Source: Jimgerdemannia flammicorona (Eukaryota; Mucoromycota; Endogonomycetes; Endogonales; Endogonaceae). Taken from it: DNA of 13,258 nucleotides. The notes under the pieces were generated by a model. It ran no database searches. It was not told the origin of the DNA and worked only from the letters and a program-made list of their open reading frames with translations. Positions 1 through 8,790 of the stretch are shown here, piece by piece (within the stretch, counting starts at the first letter, position 1; each line of letters starts with the position of its first letter). A program made the translations under genes and the position numbers. The stretch spans positions 1-13,258 of the forward strand of contig RBNI01004925.1 of the NCBI GenBank assembly GCA_003990745.1, given 5' to 3'.

Positions 1-278
1 CCACTCTTCTCTACAATCCTCCTTAATAGGCTCTTACGTCTCCCCCCCTTGGAACCCCAACCAATCCACCATGCCTTGAAGAGCTCGAGCATCAGCTCCT
101 CCCACCTTGCTATCCTCAGGCTCACTGTCCTATGGGGGCCCTCCTCAAAGACATTCCGCCAATGTTCTGCGAGCCCCACCCATATTGCAACAGCCCAACC
201 CACTGTCAGCCACTCATTCCCCACCCCCCCCACCAGCCTTGACTGCAGTGCCGCCCACCGCCCACCCTCCTTTGTCAT
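1..278 (-). mobile_element. LINE copy A, ORF2 C-terminal fragment, reading frame still open
   Basis: The minus strand reads without a stop for 92 codons from position 278 to 3 and continues off the window. It is similar to the ORF2 C-terminus of copy B: shared landmarks include GNEWLTVGWAVAIWVGLAEH against GKEWITLG-stop-VLAIWVGLASH, and WEELM...AWWIGWGSKGGRR against HRLMEDTLTGWWLGWGLQGGRR. These residues lie downstream of the reverse transcriptase and zinc finger in this LINE family; no enzymatic role is assigned to them. The 3' end of the element would be left of base 1. The homology starts near 276, so the fragment is 5'-truncated and abuts copy B head to head. It keeps about six CG dinucleotides in 276 bp, unlike the older copies. 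The ATG at 278-276 is probably incidental. The similarity to copy B is only moderate, so it is a separate copy rather than an inverted duplication. Confidence 0.78.
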
Positions 279-279
279 A

Positions 280-783
280 GGAGGTTGCTTCCACTGCAAG
301 GAATGCCATGATGTGGGGCAGGAGGGGGGTTATGTACAGATACCCGAACATTGGCTAGGAGAGTGTGAGGTGTTGGGGGATTTTTGGTGGACAATTGGGG
401 AACAATTGGGGGTATGGCATAGGAGAGATGATGTACGGGGGAGGTGGGAGGACTTGCGGGATAGATTGGTAGTGGGGATAGGGAAGGAGTGGATTACTTT
501 GGGCTGAGTGTTGGCAATTTGGGTAGGGCTGGCCAGTCACTGGCTATTTGTTTTTGAGGATGGGAGCTGACAGGGCTTGGGGGACTGGTTGATACAGTGG
601 CATAGGCTTATGGAAGACACCTTAACGGGCTGGTGGCTTGGTTGGGGGCTGCAGGGTGGTCGGAGGCATCACTTAGTAGAGAAAATTTGGGGACAGAGTG
701 GGGGGAGAGTTGGTATCATTGGTAGGAGGGTGATTTTTATTCATGAGGAGGGGGGGAGAAGCCCCCCTATGGGGATTGGGTAG
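280..783 (+). pseudogene. LINE ORF2 C-terminal part with CCHC zinc finger (copy B)
   Basis: One frame carries the ORF2 C-terminus for about 167 codons and is broken only by TGA at 505-507 and 568-570; the terminal TAG at 781-783 is shared with copy C. Near its start it has a Cys-x2-Cys (295-297, 304-306), then His (349-351) and Cys (364-366) spaced H-x4-C, followed by a Trp pair. This matches the CCHC finger placed after the reverse transcriptase in many APE-type LINEs, where it is thought to help bind nucleic acid during integration. After it come Trp-rich stretches (DWLIQWHRLMEDTL, GWWLGWGLQGG) that are conserved among copies A, B and C but belong to no domain I recognise. The fragment cannot work alone because endonuclease and reverse transcriptase are absent. 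Confidence 0.75.
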
Positions 784-861
784 TGAGGGGTGATGATATA
801 TACTTATTTATAGACTGGTAATAAAAGGTGGAGTCTATGTGACTATAAAAAAAAAAAAAAA
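281..861 (+). mobile_element. LINE copy B, 5'-truncated 3' end with poly(A)
   Basis: A 581-bp fragment that aligns along its whole length with 2800-3395 of copy C and ends in 15 A residues at 847-861. It holds the last part of ORF2, a short 3' UTR, an AATAAA at 820-825 and a terminal hairpin. The 5' truncation and A-tail are typical of target-primed reverse transcription. It starts directly beside the inverted copy A and is followed without spacer by copy C. A target-site duplication could not be found, since neither flank is unique sequence. Confidence 0.82.
820..861 (+). promoter_or_regulatory. LINE 3' end: AATAAA, terminal hairpin and A-tail (copy B)
   Basis: AATAAA at 820-825 is followed after six bases by AGTC (832-835), the loop TATGT, and GACT (841-844), a perfect 4-bp hairpin. 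Then comes AT and the A-run from 847 to 861. The same order occurs at the ends of copies C and E. In several LINE families a 3' stem-loop is the recognition site of the element's reverse transcriptase; that role is inferred here. Confidence 0.7.
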
Positions 862-3313
862 GATACAGTATTTAGCTGTATAGTTACATTGATAGGGGCT
901 GGAGGAGGGGGAGAGGACCTCTAAGTACCTCTCAAGGATCCTTCAGGTAAGAAGAGTGAGGCAGAGATGGGAGGGGGTACTAGATTCTGATAGTCTGCTG
1001 ATGTATAGTCCACAAGACATTCTAGGCTCACTGAAGGAAAGGTGGAGTAGTTTGTGGAGTAAGGAGGAGGGTGGGGCTGATGTGGCTACCATTGAACATG
1101 CTTTGGAGGAATGGTACCCACCATAAGTAGGTGGGCTTGACAGCTTAGTAGTGCCAGTACAGGAGGAGGAGATTCACCAGTTTCTTGCTGCAACTATACT
1201 AGATACAGTACCAGGAGAGAATGGTCTGCCCTGGGACTTTTGGAAGAAGATGGTGGGAGGACTGGAAGAACTGGTGATCTATTATGTTCCTGAACATGGA
1301 CAGGAAGTTGATCATCAAGATAGTGGTAGTAAGGCTGCAGATAGTGGTCCAGCAAGTCTTGGGTGAGGAGCAAAGAGACTTTGTAGGGGGCCAGCTCATT
1401 AGGGATGGCACAGCTTGGGTTTATAGCATCATTGAAGGGGCTTAAGCCTGCAGGCTGGATGGGAGATTGGTCTTCTTGGATCAGGAGAAGGTATATGACC
1501 ATATTTGATGAGTCTGGTTGGTAAAGGTATTGGATAGAATTGGTGTCCCTCAGTAGTTCTGAGTGGTAATGATCAGCCTACTGAAAGGGAGTAGAGTGGT
1601 ACTTATATACAATGATTATCAGGGGGTGGTATTTCCCCTGGGTAGAGGTGTCTTCAGGGGGATCCAATGTTTCTTATTTTGTATACTCTATCCTTGGAGC
1701 AATTAATGGATAGGATTCAGCAAAAGGTAGTGGGGCTCTCAGTATTTGAAATTGTGTGGAAAGTTGGAGCCTTTGTAGATGATATAGTAGTTGGTCTGGG
1801 ATCAATTGCTAATATCAAAGAACTTCAGGAAGTGGTGGAGTGGTATGAACTCTGGGGCTAAACTCAACTGGTATAAGTGTGAAATGATGGTATTAGGCAA
1901 TGGCCTGGTGAGAGGAGATATCATTGAAACAATTCTCACTACTGGAGATACTGTGTAGTACTGGGTATCTAACTTTTAGTTTATGAGTCAGTCCTACCAA
2001 GACCTTGGTGGGAGCAGTGGGTGGCTATTTAGAAGAAGGCTCTGTGGAGTTGGAGAGGCCACTACATATCTTTAGCAGGATATGTTTCAATGTTGAATAT
2101 TTACTGGCTGCCAAAACTGTGATATTTGGCATATTATCTAAACTTTCTAGCATAAGTGGTGAAGAGGCTTTTGAAGCTGACCAAAGATTGGATCTGAGCT
2201 GGGAGGAGGAGTCAGATTAGCTGGGAAATCTTGTCATTGCAGGTAGCTAGAGGAGGCCTTAGGCTGGTTGACATCCCAAAGAGACTGCATTGTCTGAGAG
2301 TATGGTGGCTGAAGGGAGGTGTGGAACTGAGAGGAGATAGCTGAATTCCTCTGATAAAAAAGGTCTGGGAGATGAGGTTCTCACTAAGAGGCTCTATAGG
2401 AGATCTACTATCCTTAGTGGGCCTTTAGAATAGTGGGCACATGCAGTATAAGGATTTCTGGTAGTTAGTGGCTGATGGGGCACACTGTATTGGTATTCAT
2501 TAGCAGAGAGCTGAAGGAGAGATATTATGGAGCCTGGTGATGTAGAGATAAGATTGAGTACTATTGGAGGATACTCCGCTCACTAACTTTGATATGGATG
2601 ATGGGGTCAAGTGCTAGAGAGGGTTGGGACAGGATGTATGATCTAGTGGCTGGCAGATAGTGGGTATTAGAGAGGAGTAGGACTAGAATGGGGTTTGGGC
2701 ATAGAGTGCAGAGATATGGCAATAGCTGCTACCTCAGTACTGTGTGGTTTGGTGGTGTATACTGCAGAGGAATGTCATGCTCAACATTTGTTCAGACCAC
2801 CTTATAGAGGGAGGTAGCTTTGACTGTGAGGAGTGTTTAATATAGAACAGATAGGGGGGTTTATGCAGACACCAGAATATTGACTGGGAGAGTATAAGAT
2901 ACTTGGAGACATTTAGTTAGCAGTTGGAGATCAATTAGGTATTATGAGAAGAGAAGATGGTGAGAGGAGTCAATGAGAGGATCTGAGGGATAGATTGGTA
3001 GGGGGGGGTTGGAAATGAGTGACTCACTATCAGTTGGGTCTTAGCTATATAGGTGGGGCTAGCAGGACACTGGCAGTTTGTTTTTAAGAAAGAGAGGTAT
3101 TGGAGTTTGTGGGAGTGGCTGTTAAGGTGGGAAGAATTGATGGAGGATATTTTGATAGATTGGTGGCAGAGATGGGATCTGCAGAGAGGTCATCAGCACT
3201 ATTTGGTATAGAATATTTATGGACAGAGTGGAGAGAGGATTGTAGTAGTAAGTAGTAGAGTGGTATTCAAGTATAAGAGTAAATAGGGGGGGGGCCATAG
3301 GGGAATTGGGTAG
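862..3313 (+). pseudogene. LINE ORF2 remnant: reverse transcriptase and C-terminal region (copy C)
   Basis: Non-LTR reverse transcriptase motifs are readable in pieces. They include EEEIHQFLAATILD and GLPWDFWKKM (1160-1255), a LNMDRKLIIKI block (about 1290-1325), GEEQRDFVGGQLIRDG (about 1365-1410), motif A FLDQEKVYD (about 1473-1499), QGDP of motif B (1655-1666) and motif C FVDD (1772-1783). Motif A and motif C lie in different frames, with a one-base loss near 1650. The two catalytic Asp codons of motif C are intact, unlike in copy D. Downstream the KRLHCLRVWWLKGG block (about 2280-2318) matches copy D. The C-terminal zinc finger has lost its His and last Cys to Tyr (near 2877-2881 and 2892-2896) and a neighbouring Trp to TGA. 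Frame is regained up to the conserved terminal TAG at 3311-3313. Many in-frame stops, mostly TAG, rule out function. Confidence 0.8.
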
Positions 3314-3351
3314 TGGGAGGGGGTACTGTATTTATATTTTGATAGACTGGT

Positions 3352-3376
3352 AATAAATGACAAAAGTCTAAACAAC

Positions 3377-3379
<3 letters not shown>
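3352..3379 (+). promoter_or_regulatory. LINE 3' end: AATAAA and weakened hairpin (copy C)
   Basis: AATAAA at 3352-3357 precedes AGTC (3365-3368), a TAAAC-like loop and AACT (3374-3377). The second arm reads AACT instead of GACT, a G-to-A change that breaks one pair compared with copies B and E. The TATA before the A-run is kept. Confidence 0.62.

Positions 3380-3448
<69 letters not shown>
3380..3448 (+). repeat. Poly(A) tract, 69 uninterrupted A
   Basis: This is the A-tail of LINE copy C. It is perfectly pure although the element body is badly mutated. Slippage may have changed its length, and assembly length at such a run is uncertain. Confidence 0.9.
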
Positions 3449-3450
<2 letters not shown>

Positions 3451-4700
3451 AGTGTTTATCTGGATTCTTATCTGTTTGAGCCTGAGTTTCTGAGGTCTGA
3501 ACTATGCTAAATATGGATGTAGCACTTAGTGCCTTGCTGAGTCGGAATATAGTCACATAGTATAAGTATAAACTATATAATATATCAAGAGATTATCTGA
3601 CTGCTGAGTCAGTATACAGTTATATCAAATGAGGCTAATCTAACTATACTAATGACTGCTAAGCTATCTATAGATTTAGATGCTGTCTGGGTAGTTTTCA
3701 ATGAGGTCACCATTGATAATATTATCTCTGATGAAGTAATCATCTAAGAAGTATAGTTACTGGAGTATATCTCCTTGTTTATATATATAATAGTATATTG
3801 CAACCATGATACCAATCTGCAAGATAGTATTATCTATATTGTATGTTGGATAGAGTGTTGGTGGGTGAAGAAGGGGTGCATTGTCTTTGATTTCATTGGA
3901 TTTGCTATCTGTATACCTTTGGTAGGTAATGATATTATATATTGTAGGGTTGTAGTATACTAGTAGCTATGATTTATTTTGTTCATACTCAGGAGATGGA
4001 GTTGTTGGTTCCGTCTCAAGAGTTGTCTGGAGGTGCAGATTGTGATCTCTGATCTCTTCATTATAGTTTTAATAATTAGGTATAAATGTAGGTTAGCACT
4101 TATACCAGTAGTCATTATCTCAATAGGTCTCATAGGTGGTTATGAACTATTGTAAGTTTATTGGCAAGATTGGTGGGGTGATCAGGGCTGGCAGGGATCC
4201 TTGACTGGAGATCATATTAGTATTGAAGGGGTCATTATCTTCTGTATTATCATTATTGAATTGGATTATATCATAGATATTCTTTATGGCATATCCAACT
4301 TGAGGCATTTGCAGGATATGGTCATCAGGATAGAGATCGGATCTATCTGTAGTTTGAATATACTTGATGTACTTGTGGTTGAGTTCTTGTATCATATCAT
4401 CAATTTCACCATAGGACAGAATAGTAACTATTTCAGTAGTAGTACCTCAGAGGCAGAAAATAAAGATACTGTACTCATAAAGAGTTCTGGTATTTACAGA
4501 TGATGAGTTTCTGATGTTGAGACATCTGGGTAATATCTGTATCATAGTGATGTTCAATCATATCTTTCAGGAGGTAACTGATCTAGTAGCTTGAGATTTG
4601 TCTGATTCAGTGGGCTTTACTAAGTATGTTCAGAGTATTCCATTGAGCCTCTATGAAGTAGAGAGGTGTCAGGCTATAGATATTTATGAGGGGCAGAAGA
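3449..4700. other. AT-rich stretch without a recognised gene
   Basis: No convincing protein family was recognised on either strand. The longest minus-strand open frame, 4395-4147 (82 codons), is rich in Asn, Asp and Ile (FNNDNTEDNDPFNTNM). It could be a decayed part of the neighbouring minus-strand Gypsy polyprotein downstream of RNase H, but the integrase hallmarks expected there (HHCC finger, HPxxDGQTER) were not found. Plus-strand open frames here (3775-3963, 4201-4503) show no motif. CG dinucleotides are rare, as in the surrounding transposon remnants. There is no visible LTR pair or target-site duplication. Confidence 0.5.
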
Positions 4701-6180
4701 GGTATAGCTCAGTTGACAATGGCATTCCCAATATCAGCATAGATATAGTTATAAATCCCAGTAGTCATAGTTGTATATATATTCAAGAGTTGTGGTTATT
4801 TGTTTGGTTTATTGTAATTCTCCATTTCGATATATCTGAGTGCTCAGTATATATATATTCAGTCTTACTTGATAAGGTTCCATTTGTATTATTCTTATAT
4901 TCCATGACTTTGAGTTAACTTAGCTTTATAATCTTATATATGATTTCTTAATTTTTTCTGAGAGCGACATGTAATTTCAGTGGCTTGGAGGTTGTGTGCT
5001 GACAATTTGTATAGTACTTCATTTTTAAGAAGGGTTCAGATTAGAGCAGAAATTTGAGCAAAGTCCTTGATAAATCTTCTGTAGTAGGATACTAATATTA
5101 AGAATGATAGTATTTTCTTTGAGACCTTAAATATTGGCCAGTTGTGGATCTTCTCAGTTTTCTTTAGACTTGTATGTTTTCCTTCTTTTGAAACTATAAA
5201 TTTAAGAAATTCAAGTTTCTTTTTCTCAAAGTAGTATATCTTAATATTGAGTCTAAAGTAGTTCTTATTGGTGAGCTTACTAGGTAGTACAGATGTTCTT
5301 CAAAATTTGCTGAATAGATGTTGGAGTTATCTATATATATAATTAGACAGTTGGAGATCTATAGGTTATAAACTAAGTTCATCATTCCTTGGAAGTTGGG
5401 GGGTATATTGCAAAGTCTACAGGATATTTAGAGATATTCAAACAGTTTTCCTAAGGCAAGAAAAGCTGTCTTCTAAATGTCTTTGGGATTTATGGCAATC
5501 TTATAGAATCCTGCAAAAATATCTATACTACTGAAGTATCTAGTATCTTTGTAACTAGTCCAAGAGGTCATCAATTCTGAGTAAGTAATAAGTATCTTTC
5601 TCAGTTATCAAATTGAGCTTCCTATAGTATATACAGAGTCTCTATCCTTCTTTCTTTAATATAAAAAGTATAAGACTAGCCTAGGGGCTAATAGAGAGTC
5701 AAATGATTCCATTGTCCAAGAGTTACTAAATGTATTCCTGTTCAATATTTTTAAGTAATAGGGTATTCTATAAGACTTCTGCTAGATGGGTGTTGTATTT
5801 TCGATATTTATACTATAATAATATAATGAGTTATATGGCAGATTACTATTATTTATAGTGAAGATATTTTGATACTTGTAGAGAAGTTCTACTAGTTGTC
5901 AATATTGCTAATATATCAGTTCTTCTCTAATGTTAATAGAAGACTTCACTTCTTCTGAGTTACAGAGGGGTCTTTTCTTTCCTCTGGGATCTTTTACTAT
6001 TTCTCAATAGATTTATCTCAAAACTTCTCTGTAGATTAAGTTGAGATAGGGTATCAGATGTCCTATAATGATTCCTTTTAGCAAGATAATATTTTATCAG
6101 CTCTGGTTGATTGCTTAGGAGTATACATAGTTCATTTGTTAGAGAATATATGTCCTTTAATGTTCGGATTCTGGTTGTCT
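4700..6180 (-). mobile_element. Ty3/Gypsy pol remnant (reverse transcriptase, possible RNase H)
   Basis: Read on the minus strand from 6180 down, the order is that of a Ty3/Gypsy pol: a pre-RT segment (KGIIIGHLIPYL), the RT fingers and palm, then a weak RNase H-like part. The protease and gag that should lie upstream are missing because LINE copy D starts there. No LTR is visible, so the element is a fragment of unknown original length. Confidence 0.8.
5160..6180 (-). pseudogene. Ty3/Gypsy reverse transcriptase, inactivated
   Basis: Gypsy-type RT motifs follow one another on the minus strand: VELLYKYQNIFT (about 5905-5870), a PI-stop-QKSYRIPYYLK block, FSSIDIFAGFYKIAI (motif A region with its catalytic Asp), DIxKTAFLALGKLFEYLQI, NIPPNFQGMMN (the APATFQ region) and YIDN...YSANFEEHLYYL. 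Motif C, normally YxDD, reads YIDN: the second Asp codon has become AAC (5328-5326), a G-to-A change that removes metal binding. Several TAG/TAA stops and frame changes interrupt the chain. In the family this enzyme copies the element RNA inside a virus-like particle. A weak match to the RNase H end (YTEHSDISKW, about 4860-4830) supports the order RT then RNase H. Confidence 0.83.
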
Positions 6181-7745
6181 TTATTGAGCATAATCTCTCA
6201 CTGCCTCATAGTCCCATCAGTAACAGAAAATCTCCCATAGAGCCCCTCAGAGAAACCCTCATCTCCCACACCTTCTGTATCAAAGAGACCCAGCCTTCCC
6301 TATACAGCTCCACAGCCCTCCTCAGCCACCAGGCCCTCAAACAATAAAGCCTCTTTGGAAAATCCACTAGACCAAGACTTCCATAGTTCACCAGTAGTGA
6401 AAGTGTACTTCAGCCAATTTGACTATGGCACCCTATCTAGATTCAATCCTTAGCTATCCTCAATAGCTACCTCACTACCCAAGAAGGGAAATCCAGATAG
6501 TAGATCAAGTATCATATCTTTGATAGTCAATAGATATTTGGAATTGCCACTCTGTCAGCCAGGGAGATGTGGTACCCTCCCTAGCTCAAAAGCACCTCAC
6601 CCCAGCTGAGACCCTGCTCTTCCACCAGACTCTGGTCAGGACAGACCCATACACTGACAGATAAACTCCAAGGTACTGGACAGTCTTGTCAGCCAGAACA
6701 ATTGTTTCAATGATATCCCCCCCCTCTACACCATTCCCAAGCACCATCATCTCGCACTTATGTCAGTTCAACCTCACACCAGATTATACCTTATACCACT
6801 CCACTATCTTCTTCAATGTCTCTATATCAGCCACAGAGCTAAGTCTCACCACTATATTATCAGTAAAGATGCCCACCTTCCAAACGACTCCAAATACTGA
6901 TAATCTGACCAACCTCTGTCATATTCTATCTATAAGGGGTTCCAATGAGAGTGCATAGAGGAGAGGTGACAATGGATCCCCTTGAGGGACTCTCCTCTCT
7001 AGGATGAATATTGCACCCCTATGACCATTGTGCAAGATTGCTGTCTTGCTACCCCTGAGTAAGCTAATTATTGAGATCTGAAATTGTTGTAGGACCCCAA
7101 TTCTGTCAAGCACTTTACCCAGCCAGATATGCCTCACCTGATCATAGGTCTTTTCTTGATCTAAAAAAACTAGTCTCCCATCCAGACAACTCATCCTTGC
7201 CCCTTTATATACCCATACAGTACTATCTCAAATGAGACAACCTCCAACAAAGCCATACTAATCCTCACCCAGTACCTGTTGGGCCATATACTGTAGATGT
7301 GCTACTATTACTTTGAGAACCAACTTTCTGTCCATATCCAGGAGCATGATCAGTCTCCAGTTCTTTCAATCCTCATGATCATTCTTATTCTTATAGAGTA
7401 TGGGTCACCTAGCCAAGGTCCTGCTTGCCAACCCACCTCTCTGTCAGGAGAACATGATCACACAGCACCACCATTTCTCCAAGAACTCTAGAGACTCTCA
7501 CCATTCACTTCCAGAAATCCCAAGGGAGCCTATCCTCACCCAGGTCATGCCTGACTTTATCACAGAAATGATCTGCTGAATCTCCTCCTCCTGAACTGGC
7601 CAGAACAACCTTTCAATACTATCTACTGGGGGTGAGTTCCAGTCCTCCAGAGCAAGCCCAATGTCCTCAGCACCTGAACCCCCAGCCTCCTCACTCTATA
7701 AATCACTCCATCATTTCTTGAGCATGTCAAGAATCTCCTGAGAGC
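6175..7745 (-). pseudogene. LINE ORF2, reverse transcriptase part (copy D)
   Basis: This is the RT half of ORF2, separated from the endonuclease half by the tandem-repeat insertion. Readable motifs in order are EEEIQQII (about 7590-7567), LPWDFWK (about 7530-7510), NDHED-stop-KNWRLIMLLDMDRK (the usual KKGD...NWRPI region, about 7380-7335) and an open 92-codon stretch 7194-6919. That stretch holds motif A FLDQEKTYDQV and motif B PQGDPLSPLLYALSLEPL. Motif C reads FTDN, the second catalytic Asp having become Asn (codon 6858-6856). Farther on come KCEMMVLGNG, a YLGVY block and KRLYCLRAWWLRR (about 6350-6315). TGA and TAG stops and at least one frame change occur. The role in the family is target-primed reverse transcription; this copy cannot do it. 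Confidence 0.85.
7733..7745 (+). repeat. Target-site duplication, left copy
   Basis: ATCTCCTGAGAGC here is identical, 13 of 13 bases, to 9101-9113. The two copies flank an element that ends in poly(A). Joining the flanks across one copy restores LINE copy D, as judged by alignment with copy C around 1000-1030. Confidence 0.93.
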
Positions 7746-7750
7746 CGGAC

Positions 7751-8787
7751 TAGATGGGTAAGATGGCAAGATGGCAAGATGGGTGATATGGGCAAGACAG
7801 GCAGACAGCAAGATAGGCAACATGGGCAAAATGGGCAAAATGGGTAACACAGGCAACACAGGCAATACGGGTGGGCAACACAGGCAACACGGACAACACA
7901 GGCAAGCAACACAGGCAACACAGGCAATACAGGCAACATGGGCAGGCAACATGGGCAAAATGGGCAAGATGGGCAAGATAGGCAAGACAGGCAAGACAGG
8001 CAAGATGGGCAAGATGGGCAAGATTGCAAGACAACAAGATGGGTGACATGGGCAAGATGGATAAGATGGGCAAGATGGGCAAGATGGGCAAGATGGGTAA
8101 GATGGGCAAGATGGGCAAGACAGGCAAGATGGGCAAGACAGCAAGATGGTATGATTGCAAGATGGGTGACATGGGCAAGATGGACAGATGGCAAGACAGG
8201 CAACATTGGCAAGATGGGAAAAATGGGCAAAACAGGCAAAACAGGCAACATGGACAATACAGGCAATATGGGCAACATGGGCAATACAGGCAATATGGGC
8301 AATATGGGCAGGCAAGATGGGCAAGACAGGCAAGATGGCAAGATGGGTGACATGGGCAAGATGGGCAGATGGCAAGACAGGTGACATAGGAAAGACAGGC
8401 AAAATGGGCAAAATGGGCAACATGAGCAACACGGGCAATATGGGTAACATGGGCAACATGAGTGGGCAAGATGGGCAAGATGGGCAAGATGGGCAAGATG
8501 GGCAAGATGGCAAGATGGCAACATGGGCAACATGGGCAACACGGGTGGGCAAGACAGGCAAGACAGGCAACATGGGTAAGATGGGCAAAACAGGCAAAAC
8601 AGGCAACACAGGCAATATGGGCAACATGGGACATGGGCAACATGGGTGGGCAAGATGGGCAAGACAGGCAAGATGGGTAAGATGGGCAAGATGAGCAAGA
8701 TGGGCAAGATGGCAAGATGGCAACATGGGTAACATAGGCAATATGGGTGAGCAAGAAGGGCAAGACAGGCTAAATGGGCAAGACAGG
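7751..8787 (+). repeat. 9-bp minisatellite/VNTR, about 115 units
   Basis: The unit is close to ATGGGCAAG, alternating with variants such as ACAGGCAAG, ATGGGCAAC, ATGGGCAAA and ACAGGCAAC. Differences are mostly transitions. A longer marker, GATGGGTGAYATGGGCAAGA, recurs at 7778, 8038, 8161 and 8342, so larger blocks were duplicated. Because nine is a multiple of three and the unit holds no stop in most phases, long open frames appear on both strands (up to 372 codons on the minus strand, rich in Cys, Pro, Leu, His and Ala). These are repeat artefacts. Consecutive GGG triplets at a 9-base period (for example 8068-8115 and 8464-8502) fit the G3-N6 quadruplex pattern. Confidence 0.95.
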
Positions 8788-8790
8788 AGG

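Larger units (their letters stand above)
862..3448 (+). mobile_element. LINE copy C, 5'-truncated, strongly mutated, long poly(A)
   Basis: This copy begins right after the A-tail of copy B and aligns with copy D from the linker upstream of the reverse transcriptase onward (for example the shared CAGGAGGAGGAGATTCA around 1160). It then runs through the C-terminal region, which aligns with copy B, to a 69-base A-run at 3380-3448. It lacks ORF1 and the endonuclease. Compared with copy D it also lacks about 120-130 bp near 1255-1265, between the DFWKKM motif and the start of the RT fingers. Only one CG dinucleotide was found by eye (2577-2578) between 862 and 3380, and the body is crowded with TAG stops, so it is an old, inactivated copy. 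Confidence 0.85.

Noticed and set aside
49..507. A 152-codon plus-strand open frame as one gene
   Set aside because: Its first 75 codons lie antisense to copy A and only the rest (from 280) is copy B ORF2; the frame crosses an element junction.
1..861. Twin-priming inversion of a single LINE insertion
   Set aside because: The inverted and direct parts cover overlapping ORF2 regions and are only moderately similar, so they come from different copies.
862..3313. TAG read as a sense codon (recoded stop), because TAG dominates the breaks
   Set aside because: TGA and TAA also interrupt the same frames, frameshifts are present and catalytic residues are lost, so ordinary decay explains it.
3368..3556. 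Minus-strand open frame ending in poly-Phe
   Set aside because: The Phe run is the reverse complement of the LINE A-tail, so it is not a gene.
7623..8763. Long open frames of 326-372 codons on the minus strand and several on the plus strand, looking like Cys/Pro/His-rich proteins
   Set aside because: They are produced by a 9-bp tandem repeat without stops; all phases are open and there is no non-repetitive conserved domain.
7751..8787. CRISPR-like repeat array
   Set aside because: The units are directly adjacent 9-mers with no unique spacers, in a eukaryotic retrotransposon context.
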